Shown here one piece after another: positions 38,027 through 48,345 of a DNA stretch of 64,000 nt. Both the position numbers and the translations under genes were made by a program. Numbering within the stretch: the first letter of the stretch is position 1; every line of letters begins with the position of its first letter. The notes under the pieces were generated by a model. The model did not search any database and had not been told where the DNA came from. It saw only the letters and a list, made by a program, of their open reading frames with translations. Source of the stretch: Phytophthora colocasiae (taxonomy: Eukaryota; Oomycota; Peronosporomycetes; Peronosporales; Peronosporaceae); the NCBI GenBank assembly GCA_018806915.1, contig JAGKQI010000043.1, positions 372,001-436,000 on the forward strand, written 5' to 3'.

Positions 38027-40667
38027 TTGCGATCATGCGGTATTGATCTCGTACCGGACTGCTTTACCTCATCTTATCCACCTCGCTCATTCGGTTTCTT
38101 ACCACCTTCCAAGCACTACACCACCCGCTCCATCATGGAGGTAGTAGGCTACGACCCCCACGACCGCATTTTACAAGACAAACCCTCACTCCCGTCGAGC
38201 GAAACGTATTTCTCATTTGACGGGACTCACTCGGATTTATCTCGGCAGCTCTACTTCCGCGCTAAAGCTGGCGATGACGCTCCCCAATTCGAGAACTTGG
38301 AGATTCCGTCCGTTCTCCAGAATCGATTGGATGGGTTACAACTGGAGTGGAACGATCTACCGAGAATCGCCCAGCGTGCCTTGTTATGGGACTCTGGTTT
38401 TGCTGTGTCACGGGTGAATACTTTGATTCAGATTTGGCCACTCGGTAGCTGGTCAATGGTCGATCTGGCGGTTCCTTTGTCCGAGTTCAACGCTGTCGGG
38501 TGTGTTGAAAGGAACTGTACCCAACCTGATAACTCCACGAGTCTGAGTAATTTGTTCTGCAATGGCGAGCAGATGCTCAGTGCTTCTCGTTGTGTGGTAG
38601 ATGACTTTGAAGATCCCAGCAATACACACACAGCTATGTGGGTCACTGGAGGAAACCCGGAGATGATCCCTATTCCGTTGATTATGAGGCACATTTGGGA
38701 AGATAGTGGTGACAACAAGTCGTACGACGTGGCTGCCATTCACACGGTGACGGAAGACGACGAACCTGCTTACGACTCCTGTCCGGAGGATCACCAGAAT
38801 GGTGGTTTTGGCGCCCCAGTCTTTACCTGTTTATCGCTGGGGAAAGTATCCGAGGAGGTTCAGAACCAGAGGCAGGAGGTGAAAGGCAGTGATTGGGTCT
38901 CTCGCTGGCTGGCGGAAGACTACGGAGGCTCCTACGGCTCCTCCAGTAAGTTTAACCTGGTGCTTTTGGCTCCAATCATCGGAGGAGCTCTCGTCGTAAT
39001 TGCACTCGTAGTGCTCTTCATTGTCATAAAACGCCGACGTAGTAAACATGCGGATCACCACAATCCAATTGAGGAGAACCCAGGCACCCCCAATACAGAC
39101 TACCAGGGCTGTAAAGACTCCGAGGAGAATCGATACAACTCCTCCCAAGGTCGACGTACAATGGGCACAGACACAGCATCAACTATGCGGACCAACAGGT
39201 TGGACAGGAGAATGTCTGCGTACGAGTCGGATCTGAGCTCCGAGTCCAACGTGACTCTGAAGATTCTACTCGACAGTCCGTTCATCACTGGGAAACACAT
39301 TCCTTACGAGAATATCACTTTCCAACGAGCACTTTCAAAGGGGGCACATGGAGAGGTGTGGCTGGGAGAGTATGGAGGCCAACAGGTTGCTGTCAAGAGA
39401 CTTTTCAGTGACAAACAGCACAAAGCGGAGGATGTGGAGCTGTTCGCTAAGGAGATCGAACTTAGTGCCAGCTTGGAACACCCCAACATCGTCTCGTTCG
39501 TTGGTGTAGCTTGGAATACACTCAATAACCTGGTTATGCTACTTGAATTCTTCCCGACTGGAGATTTACAGGAATATTTGGCCAAGAATTCGGATTTATT
39601 ATCCTGGAAGCAGGGTTTGGTAATTTTCCGTAACTATTGCCGATATTGGCAATATCATATTGCCATAATTTATTGCTCCTCAACCCCAATAACATGCAAT
39701 TTTTTACACAGGTCAATCTTGGCTATAGCCAAATGTCGTTGACATGTGTGGTTGCTTTGCCAATGGATGGTAGCGAGAACTATCGCCAAACGGGTGGTGT
39801 GGCCACGTTTGCACACAGGGCACACGGGTTATTACAGTTGCTTGTCATTTCCTAACTGAATTATATTATATCAGTTGATTTGTGTGTTGTATGTATGATG
39901 TCGAGGAATTCGGACTATGACTTGTGTGTGTTGGTCGGAGAGGTTGGACGCGGTGGGAGGGTTCTCGAGGTAACCCCTCCTGAATCCAGGCGCATCGACA
40001 GCAACCAACTCGTTCAAAAACTCATGAGAAAAGACGACATAGTGTCACCATTCATGTGACCTACTGACTTGGTTGACATTGTCGAAAAATGTGGCAATAA
40101 CTCAATTATTTATTGGCTTGGATGAAGGCCTCCAATCCGTATGATATTGTATTTTTCCTATCCCTGCCTGGAAGAAAGACAAGATCGACATCGCAGTAGG
40201 GACAGCGCGTGCTCTTGAGTACTTGCATTCCCGCTCCCCACCGCTTATCCACCGAGACCTCAAGTCGAAGAATATTTTACTGACAAAGCAGTTGGAACCA
40301 AAATTGATCGACTTTGGAGTGAGTCGAGGGCGAGAGGAATATTCGATGACTGCGGGCGTTGGCACACCATACTGGACGGCTCCTGAGATTATGGAGGGCA
40401 AGAGATACACAGAGCAAGCGGATATCTTCTCGTTCGGAGTGGTGTTATCGGAATTGGACACTGGTAAACTACCGTATCATGACGCGCTGTCGTCCGACGG
40501 GAAGAAGTTAAAGCCGTTCCGATGTAATGGCAGGAAGACTTCGCCCAAGCTTCTGTGAGAACTGCCCTCAACGCATTCGGCGCCTCTCTGTGGCCTGCTG
40601 TCAACAAGACCCTGCTCGACGACCTACTGCCGCTCAAGCTATTATGATGCTGTTCGAGGAAGATTAG
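38027..40667 (+). pseudogene. Receptor-like TKL kinase split by a hAT element
   Basis: 38027-39610 codes the ectodomain (FDGTHSDLSRQLYFRAKAGD, RIAQRALLWDSGFAV, CVERNCTQPDNSTS, SRCVVDDFED, MWVTGGNPEMIPIPL), a membrane helix (LVLLAPIIGGALVVIALVVL) and the kinase N-lobe (SKGAHGEVWLGEYGG, VAVKRLF), up to LLSWK. After the insertion it resumes at 40167 with KDKIDIAVGTARALEYLHSR, LIHRDLKSKNILL, LIDFGVSRGR and GVGTPYWTAPEIMEG. A small deletion and frameshift near 40522 precede the final segment, which in the next frame reads MAGRLRPSFCENCPQRIRRL and ends MMLFEED near 40667. Apart from these two lesions the gene is well preserved, so inactivation looks recent. Met at 38134 is an alternative start. Confidence 0.88.
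39611..40166 (+). mobile_element. Non-autonomous hAT element, 556 bp, 8-bp duplication CCTGGAAG
   Basis: CCTGGAAG occurs at 39603-39610 and 40167-40174. The element's ends read inward CAGGGTTTGGTAATTTT and CAGGGATAGGAAAAATAC. No coding content. Removing the element plus one duplication joins LLSWK to KDKIDIAVG with no change of frame. Confidence 0.88.
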
Positions 40668-40729
40668 TTGGTTGCAGTAAATAATACTACTCGTAACGTT
40701 TCTAACCTTTCTTTCAGTTTATGGTGGTT

Positions 40730-40846
40730 GCTGCTCATTTTACTGCTCATTATACTATTGATCATCGCAGCAATTGTTGCCTGCAAGCGCTGCCAACGAC
40801 TGAGCCGCTTCCGTACAACACGACGTAGGTGCCTCTACTACTACTA
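40730..40846 (+). pseudogene. Isolated transmembrane exon
   Basis: After a typical acceptor (ctttctttcag at 40709-40719 or so) the frame reads LWWLLLILLLIILLIIAAIV then ACKRCQRLSRFRTTRRR and a stop. A strongly hydrophobic helix with basic, Cys-containing tail looks like the last exon of a membrane protein whose other exons are missing. Confidence 0.35.
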
Positions 40847-40988
40847 AGTGGGAAAGCAACACTGCTTGGCTTCGATTCGCCAATTGGTGTAGGAAAACCT
40901 ATAACTTCTTTGAGTAATTCAACTCGGTCCGATTGGCTGTTTGTCTTTTGATCCGATGGATCGACCGACAGCCAAGGAATTGGTGGTA

Positions 40989-42024
40989 TGACGAATCCAA
41001 TACGCCTGTTCGCTATCGGATCGAATGGCTGACAATGCTTATCTGCGTTTGTCTCGCCGGGTTCTTGCTTTGGGCTATCTTTGCTCAGTCACCTGCGCCG
41101 GAACTTCGTTCCTATTTGTATTCAAATGTAATAGAGCTTTCACCCTTTACGTTCGTCCGTCCGTCCGTCCGTCCGTTCGTTCGTTCGTTCGTTCGTCCGT
41201 CCGTCCGTCCGTCAGTCAATCGTTCGTCCGTCAATCGTTCACTTCAGACATTCTTCAGACGTATCTTCAGCACTAATGATCTTCATTGGAGCTCCTCGCT
41301 GGTGTCGCTACGAGTACCAACTTCGGGTTCCCGTCCAAGTCTCGATCTTACCAGCCTCCACTCGGTTGTCGTCCGAAGCTATCAGTCAATTCGTTCGTTC
41401 CACTCTCTTTCTCTCTTCTACTTACCTTCATCCTTACTCGTTCGTTCGTCCGTCAGGCAGTCAGTTGTCACCGACAACACTCGACGTCCGTTCTTGTTGC
41501 TTGTCAACCAACCGTTAGGGTACTTCGCAGTCGCCACTAGTTCGGTCGTGTTTCGTTCGTTCAGTTACTCGTCGTCGTCGGGGCGGATTCAACACACTTG
41601 TCTCCGTCGTCGCTTCTTCCAGAGTGCCACCTTTGTTGAGACAGCAGTAGTGTAGCTTCACTTGTCGCCGTCGTCGCTTCTTTGATAGCTTATCACCTTC
41701 GTCGCTTCTTTCAGAGAGAGAGAACTCCACCGTTCCCTCCCGTTCATCGTTTCATCCATGTGCGAAGAGGTTGGCTGAATCCCGCATCGAAACACCGAGA
41801 TCTTCGTCGGTTCCAGTAATTGCCATCGTTTTATACGTCGTCCGCCAATCACCGTCATCGGAGTGAGTTGAAGTCGTTATTTCTCCTTCGTTCCGACCGT
41901 CTAGCGTTCGCCTATCGCTGCCAAATTCAACACCTGGAGTTCGTCGAACACGCCCATCAGCTACATTCACCCGCACGCCACCATTGTCCGTTGTCTCTTC
42001 AAGATACGTCCCAATCCTGTTACA
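40989..42024. repeat. LTR (1,036 bp) with tetranucleotide microsatellite
   Basis: It begins TGACGAATCCAATACGCCTG and ends CCTGTTACA. The same family occurs at 50296-50913. A tract of cgtc/cgtt tetranucleotides lies at about 41150-41220. No internal region adjoins it, so it appears to be a solo LTR. Long apparent frames across it are low-complexity artefacts. Confidence 0.65.
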
Positions 42025-42147
42025 GTGGCAAGGGTAAGAATCAATAGATCGAAGGAAAATAAGCCTTAATATGAAGCTGCTTAGGTCATTTGGTGACCTC
42101 CATCTGCAGACGCTCTCTCCTTGACGTCGAAGGTTTTTGATCTGGCA
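42025..42147. other. Short spacer, no gene
   Basis: Sequence between the solo LTR and the copia LTR start; nothing recognised. Confidence 0.4.
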
Positions 42148-42149
42148 TG

Positions 42150-45100
42150 TTAACACCTTCCTTCCGAACAGTACTCGCCTCAGACGGCTAAGCTGATGTC
42201 GTAAGATACGCCATAACAAGTCACTAGATGTTTGTATGAGCCATCTGTTTGGCTTGCGGGAAGATGTATAAATTGTCAACAGGGTTTTCAGGCAATGTCG
42301 TAACTCATACCGCATTGTGATAGAGTTATGATGGCTCAATGTCGTATCTAACTCCTATTGTAGTCAGTAGATGCTCAGGGACATGCACTTCTACGCAACT
42401 CATTCCAGAAAACACACAATAGAAGGTACGTTGGCTCAACAATTTTGTATTCAATTGCACGAAACTTACCACTCATCAACTGATACGCAGCCTACCAGAC
42501 GATGCCTCGCCACCACTCCCTTCATTGTCGCCATCGCCGCCGTCCACATCTTCCTCACGGCGAAGCTGCAGTTCTCGCTTTGTCTTTTTGCGCTTTCCTG
42601 CGCTCTGCCCAGGCCGACGCAGCACGACACGCTTCCCCAAGCTGGCTGGAATGTCCTGACCTGCCCGAAGTCCTCGTGCCAAATCTCGAAACAGGTCTTA
42701 GGGACGCCCTTGAAGTCGCGGCGGATAATGTTGCAGAGCCAGCACTTGGCATTGTCAATGGAGCACCTCTCGCAGAAGTATGTCGTGGCAAAAGACTTCT
42801 TTTTCTCCGTCCGTAAAAGCGCACAAACCTTACACGACCGTTGGCGGCGTTTCTGGACCCTGCTAACGGTGACCCAGTCGTCTACCTGCTGGAGAGTATG
42901 TGTCAGTCGCACAGGTGTTCGTCTGCGTTTCTGGCTGGAAGCAGGTGGAGTAGCTTGAACCCCAGCGAAGTCCTCGGCCTTGGGCTGTAAGAGCTGGTTC
43001 TGAAGAACCGCAATCCACTCCGACCTTTGCATCGCGACCGTGCCTTTGATCTTCGCCGCCTCTTTATGGCTGAGGAACGCGTTCACGAGCGCGAGGTCCA
43101 AGAACCCCAAGAACAACCCCTTGTAGTACTTAGTAAAGCGCGTGGACATTTGCAACGAATAACTCTGGAGGCGGAGTTGATCATGGCGATCTACTCCGAT
43201 CTACTCTGCCCATCCAGTTCTAGTAGTCGTTGACAGACCGAGGGCACCCCACTTCCAATGCGCCCACACGCTTGATCTTCCGCTGAATAGTCGACGCTGT
43301 CATGGCGGATCCTGTGCACAAGTAGTACAGAGGCTTCCGGTCCCACCAAAGACATGAGATGAGCGAGGGAACAGCGACTGAGCGCGAGAAGAGGAACGAG
43401 CCACGGGGAACGCTGGCTGGACGCGTTTTGCGCTTGGACTGGAGTGCCTTGTTTAAACCCAAACGATTCGTCTGAACAGTCCCCACCACGTACACGTTCT
43501 TCTTTAGAAGCTCCACAGCGAGGAGAACGGAGGAATAAAACCTGTCTACCACGACCGCATGCCAGTTATGGCGTGATTCAGGAGTGAAGACAGCCGTCAG
43601 GTTCCGAAGTACGGCAGCTGCGCCAGTCTTGAAGTCAATTGCGTTGTCTACTCCTTCACGCTTTCCCACATAAACTTCGAATCTAGTACAGTTACGACAT
43701 CGAGAGCTGTTAGTATGTGCTGCACCGCGTAAGTTACGACATAGAAAAAAGGCAAAAAAAATACCTGTGGCAGTACGCAGTCTTTGCGTCACACAGCATA
43801 AACCGTTTGAAGCCGTATCGATGAGGCTTGTCCGACATGAACATTCGCGTGGGGTTGCGCCTAGATGTTGCAGGTTGGACGCCTTCATCGAAAGAAAAGA
43901 TGGCTGGAAGGGACCAACCTGACAAGAATCGTTCTTGTATCTTGTCCACTACAGGACGAAGCTTCCATATCTTATCGCGGCCGCGGTCTACGGAATTGTC
44001 AACAAAGTGAAGATCACGTAGGATATTGTTGCAGCGGTCACGGCTCATGTACCGTCCAAAGATTCCAGCAGGTATGGCCCCGTCCTCGACCATTGACCAA
44101 TGAGCAGCGAAGCGCCGTTTTTGGGGGCACAGCATACGTGCCACCAGTAGTCCAACCACATGAAGAATCTCGTGTGCACCATAGGCTTGCGTTGCCCTCA
44201 AGCGGCGGGCAATTTGTACGACGGTCTCACGCTGGCGTCCGGACTGCCGCGCAGCCATTTTTTCTGCTCGTTTATCCAGTTGCTGCAAGTAGTAGCGGTT
44301 AGTCTCGGTGGTGATTGTTACCCAGAGGGATTTCGGCACGAAGTAGAACAGTGTTAGAAGTGGTGACCGCCATGCATCAAGTAGTTCGCCCACAGGTCTC
44401 GCCTCTTCATCGCCCAATACAGGGTACGAAGGAGTGTCCGTCTCGAACTCCGCCGATGGTTCACTCCACTCCATCGCCCGCAAAGTGTTCTCGCGCTCCT
44501 GAAGAGCCGCTTTGTTCAAAGTAGTATCATCAACATGCAGCGACGTAAGGAAAGCTTGATCCATTTCCTCAGCGTCACTGTCAGAGAGGTCGTCACCCTC
44601 CTCATCAATTTCACCAACACGAGAATCCCAGTCGTCGTCAACGATTCCAGCACCATCGCTCTCGTCGCCGGAGCTGAACTCTTCGAACTCACTACTGCTC
44701 TCCCCGTCCTGCAAAACGTTTACGTCAGCGTTCGGTCTCGCCGGGATCCTAATTCGCCGAGTAGGAGCAGCGAGCAGAGTGACAGTATGTTCGTCCTCCT
44801 CCTCGCTCTCCAACCCTGATGCCTCAGACAGTAAATGCAAACTGGCTGCCGCATCTCGTTGCTCCTCGTCCGGGTGGAGATCTCTTTGCGAGAGATCAAA
44901 CGCTCTAGCTACTGCATCCTGGGAGAGATCAGGCTGTGATGCATCAGATTCTGGACCAAACAACTCGTTGACGGTGTTTTGCGACAGCTGAACACTAGTG
45001 TCGATCTGCGACGGCCGAATGGTGACGTCGTCAGTGCCACCACCTTCTACTTCCTCCCCTACGTTCTCATCACCAACTACATCCTCTAATCCGTCCTCGG

Positions 45101-45586
45101 ACGAACACTCCTCGTCCTCCACGAGCAAGCCGGACCGGAATGCGAACTCAACTACAGCATGCTCACCAACCAGTACATTCCCATCCTTTGGACTGGTATA
45201 TGTCCACTCAGTCTGGATCCCGGACGGCCGTTTCGACGTCCACCCAGCAGCTCTGAGCTGTCGCCATAGGTGCCCGAAGTCGACGTCGTGCCTGGGGGCG
45301 GTGGGGGTGGGTGGTTTCTCTCGGCGACTGGACCTCATGTGCGTTGGGCTGCAAAATCAGGAATGACTGGTCTGGACCACAATCTGAATCCACCACCCAT
45401 CCTCTGACCTGGTTATGTGAACTTGTCGCAGAGACCTCTAGCAACTTATGCGTTGCAGTACACTTGATTAAAGTATTGGAATTTCGTTTCTGAGCCATTT
45501 TCTAATATAAATCGGGATATGTCATATAATACGACATACGAAAATAGCTACGTCGTATCATACGACGTCCGGAAGGAAGGTGTTAA
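42150..45586 (-). mobile_element. Complete piggyBac-type element, 3,429 bp, TTAA duplications
   Basis: TTAA at 42150-42153 and 45583-45586. Both ends read inward CACCTTCCTTCCG, a perfect 13-bp inverted repeat. One transposase gene fills the inside on the minus strand. It sits two bases inside a copia LTR: the left flank ends TG and the right flank resumes AGTTGCCTCTAAACAG, matching the LTR at 52446. Confidence 0.9.
42466..45498 (-). pseudogene. PiggyBac transposase, near-complete, with a stop and small duplication
   Basis: The main exon 45338-43765 codes an acidic N-terminal half (SSEFEEFSSGDESDGAGIVD, DLSDSDAEEMDQAFLTS), then the transposase body (WRSPLLTLFYFVPKSLWVTI) and AIFSFDEGVQPATSRRNPTR with the first catalytic Asp. 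An intron (gtattttt to gtactag, about 43764-43684) interrupts YCHR-FEVYVGKREG. The second Asp is in VVVDRFYSSVLLAVELL. After VNDY a TAG (probably CAG) and a 10-bp tandem duplication (gagtagatcg twice, near 43190-43210) break the third-Asp block. HDQLRLQSYSLQMSTRF then resumes in frame, and the Cys-rich end follows (SCKVCALLR, YFCERC, CWLC, TCFEIWHED). Dead but recently so; the ends are intact and could be moved in trans. Confidence 0.88.
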
Positions 45587-45807
45587 AGTTGCCTCTAAAC
45601 AGTATGATTACCCAGAAGACCTCCTTAAACAGTTATGACTTGTTTTCTCTAAACTTATAGTGGAATGCACTCTCCTATTCATCGGTGTGAACTGCACACT
45701 GTGCAGCTCCTATAAATCTAATGAACATCACTTCACCTTTTAACGGCTACCAACAACTCCTCCCCTTCCACCCTCTTCTTCACTACAAGTTAACCTCGCC
45801 ATAGGTT

Positions 45808-46680
45808 ATGAGCCCAAACCAAGACTCCAGCGACGACTTCCCACGACTCATCGGCGCCGATAACTTCGACGTGTGGAAGACTGGCGTGTGCGCAGCACTC
45901 GATGGCAAGCACCTACTCGGCTAAGTGAAGCAGCTTGACTACGATGGTGTGTCCGAAGATGAGAGTGAAGAGAGCGCTAGTGACATGTCTGACGACGATG
46001 ACCCTCCCAAGGTTACCAAGGATGCTAAAGTCGACTCTAACGCTGTGGACTACGAGGAGAGCGATGACGAGCTTAAGCCCCCCTCGGACCCTGATGATGA
46101 CTTCGGAGCCAGCTCTGATGGGTCGATCAAGCGCTAGGACCTTCCAGCCGTTCGACCGGTCAACTCACGTGAAGCTCGCCGAGCACACAAACGCACCAAG
46201 AAAGAGAAGCCTCAACCTCTTAGCCAGCGTGAACGTCGTCGCCAAAAAGCCACGAGCAAGGCTTTCTTGATGAAAACGATGGTCAACATGCACGTGCGTC
46301 TGGTCAAGAATCTCACGACTTCCTACGAGATATTCAACTACTTCGAGGCTCATCCGACATTACCTCAGAGAATCTAGCCGATCAGCTACTTGCCTACAGT
46401 GACTCTGACTATGCTAATTGTCCTGACGAGACGTTCTGTCGGTGGATATGTGACTATGCTCGGAAGCAGTCCCGATCCCATGGCTCTCCCGTAAGCGCCA
46501 CACAGTGTTTCTCTCTACAACAAAGGCAGAATATATCGCCCTGTGTCACTGCATGCAAAAGATGATATTCCTCAAACTTCTCCTCAAAGAAATTGGCTTT
46601 GCTACAACACAGGCTAACCCTTAGATATGAGGACAATCAAAGCTGCATCAAAATCTGCACAAGCAACGATGAGATTTTCC
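45808..46680 (+). pseudogene. Copia polyprotein remnant (gag start plus RNase H end)
   Basis: The gag start MSPNQDSSDDFPRLIGADNF, then DVWKTGVCAALDGKHLLG, is followed by a stop and a Glu/Asp-rich stretch. After a large deletion the sequence resumes in the RNase H region (AYSDSDYANCPDET, LSTTKAEYIALCHCMQKMIF, LKLLLKEIGF, YEDNQSCIKI) in changing frames. Reverse transcriptase and integrase are missing. Confidence 0.75.
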
Positions 46681-46689
46681 ACGATCGGA

Positions 46690-47164
46690 ACCGGCCAACA
46701 TACCAGTTTGTAGAAGGTGACCAGGTTCTTCTCGACACTTCCAACCTGGACCTTCACCACATTTTCGCTTGGCACTACGGGCAAGCGGAAACTTGCTCCA
46801 CGATTTATTGCACCGTATCCGATCCTCGCGGCGACAACACCGGACACATACAAGCTCAGCATGCCTCCCGGACTTCGTCTTCACGACGAATTTCACGTCT
46901 CCTGCCTGAGGCCTTACGTGCTCGACCCAAATCCTCGGCGGCTCAATGACGTTCCAGGCCTTACCACACGCGACGGCTACGACGGTCTCAAAGTTCAGAG
47001 TATCATCGGCCGCCGAGTGCGACGGCGCAAGGTTCAATTCAAAGTTCGCTGGTATGGGCCGACGAAGGATTCATGGAGCCAGAAGAGAACCTCGAACAAG
47101 CTCGCGAACCCATCGATCGCTTCTCCACGGCAACCCTGTTCGCTCGGGGTAAGCGCTTTTTAAC
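46690..47164 (+). pseudogene. Gypsy (chromovirus) integrase tail with chromodomain
   Basis: FVEGDQVLLDTSNLDL and, one frame over, KLAPRFIAPYPILAATTPDT, YKLSMPPGLRLHDEFHVSCL, RPYVLDPNPRR mark the integrase C-terminal core. VQSIIGRRVRRRKVQFKVRW, YGPTKDSW is a chromodomain. Only this 3' end remains, joined abruptly to copia sequence at about 46685. Confidence 0.8.
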
Positions 47165-47172
47165 GGGTGGAG

Positions 47173-47400
47173 TGTCATGGGAACCACAGTCACGTTGAAG
47201 GGCTGTGGTTGAATCATAACCTCAGCACGACTGCGAGCGGCGCACATGCGTGGAGCACGAGTTGTGGGCCTGCGTCGGCATCGCCACAATGGTGGCTGCA
47301 CACGAACATCCTAGCTGCATCGTGCCCAAGGGCTGTAGTGCGCTATCGTAGTTCTAAGGTTCACTTTCAATTCATTCTCAATTTTACCAACAACAACTCA
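47173..47400 (+). repeat. Probable 3' LTR start of the gypsy fragment
   Basis: TGTCATGGGAACCACAG follows a purine-rich aacgggtggag directly after the pol end, as expected for a polypurine tract and LTR start. The far end is not defined. Confidence 0.5.
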
Positions 47401-47405
47401 AGTTG

Positions 47406-48345
47406 AGTCTCAACCGCGTATAACGTGACAATGTCTCTATTTGGTGAGCGACACGATCAATAAGTTTCTCTTTAATACGAACACGCCTTATAACAGTGGT
47501 TTTGGAACAGCTCCAATCACATTGAATGCAGAAGGTAAGGGCCTCCTGGTGGTCCACTGGTCAACGCACCCCAAAGCTACGCACTTGGTAGACGTTCGAG
47601 TCCCTCCGGGGACTTACTTTCCAGATGATAAGAAATGATTAGCATTCAAAATCCCATTCAAATCATTCAGAATCACAATCAAACCTTCAGAATTCAATAG
47701 CCAAGCCAAGTAGTAGCAACCAGGAATAACCAGTTAATCAACTTCAAGTTCCTTTCCTTGAATGCAGGGAATATGTATATCAAATGCAGCAATGCATTAA
47801 ACGACGGAACATCGAGCTATGACATGCCGTTGTTTGTTGTATCAAGCAATGCTAGTCCAGTATCTTTCGCGTTTCAGCTCCATAACGAGGGTAGTTCAAC
47901 TTCGACCAATAGCGCATTCCTAGGTACTGTATTATCCAATGATCTTGCTTTCATGACTTCAAATTCACGAAAAATGACGATCACTGCTGGTGGAAGAGTT
48001 GGAATCGGAGTATCGGCTCCAAGTACAGTTATCCATGTTTCAGGCACTCATTCAAACACATTTAATTCTGGCGGACAGTTATATTTTCAAACAACATCAA
48101 CTGCTTTGACCTTTTCGCAACTTGGTCCAGTAACTGTGTCAGTAAGCGCGATGTTTCCTGGTCCAATTCAGTGTTCAAGCATTTACTGCACTTCAGATAG
48201 ACGAACCAAGGAAAATATTAAGCTTCTCGATGAAGCATGTACACCTATAATTAATTACAAAGGATCTGAAGAAACCATCCCGAAGATTGGATTTATTGCT
48301 CAAGGTTTGTTGGAATTGAGCTGGTGTTGTTGTTGGTAAATGCTG
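47406..48345 (+). pseudogene. Polinton-like tail-fibre protein with S74-type chaperone domain, split by a SINE
   Basis: A start at 47431 region (frame entered after one break) gives PITLNAEGK-type sequence before the SINE at 47532. The frame resumes after it in NMYIKCSNALNDGTSSYDM and a Ser/Thr/Gly-rich fibre region with GRVGIGVSAPSTVIHVSGTH. The C-terminal CTSDRRTKENIKLLDE and IGFIAQGL are the signature of the peptidase S74 intramolecular chaperone found in phage tail fibres and some Polinton and giant-virus surface proteins. The sequence is cut at about 48330. A membrane-anchored beta-rich cargo protein at 22 kb has a loosely similar exterior. Not a restored gene; function inferred only from the domain. 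Confidence 0.75.
47532..47757 (+). mobile_element. tRNA-derived SINE, 226 bp, with 10-bp target duplication
   Basis: TTGAATGCAG flanks both sides (47522-47531 and 47758-47767). The first 70 bases carry a box A-like tggtggtccactgg and box B-like acgttcgagtccc, the internal promoter of polymerase III. The tail is rich in short aatcattcag-type repeats. Removal restores the S74-protein frame. Confidence 0.8.

Larger units (their letters stand above)
42148..45803 (+). repeat. Copia LTR interrupted by piggyBac
   Basis: TGTTAA (42148-42153) plus 45587-45803 form a 223-bp LTR similar along its length to 52446-52658. It is followed by a primer-binding-like GGTTATGAGCCC at 45804, the same phrase as at the copia element near 63880. 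Confidence 0.75.

Noticed and set aside
40933..41655. 240-codon frame rich in Val-Arg-Pro-Ser
   Set aside because: It runs through the LTR's tetranucleotide tract; overlapping frames in the same tract are equally long.
41752..42339. 195-codon minus-strand frame over the LTR
   Set aside because: It overlaps the LTR and element boundary, has no domain, and is broken in the second LTR copy.
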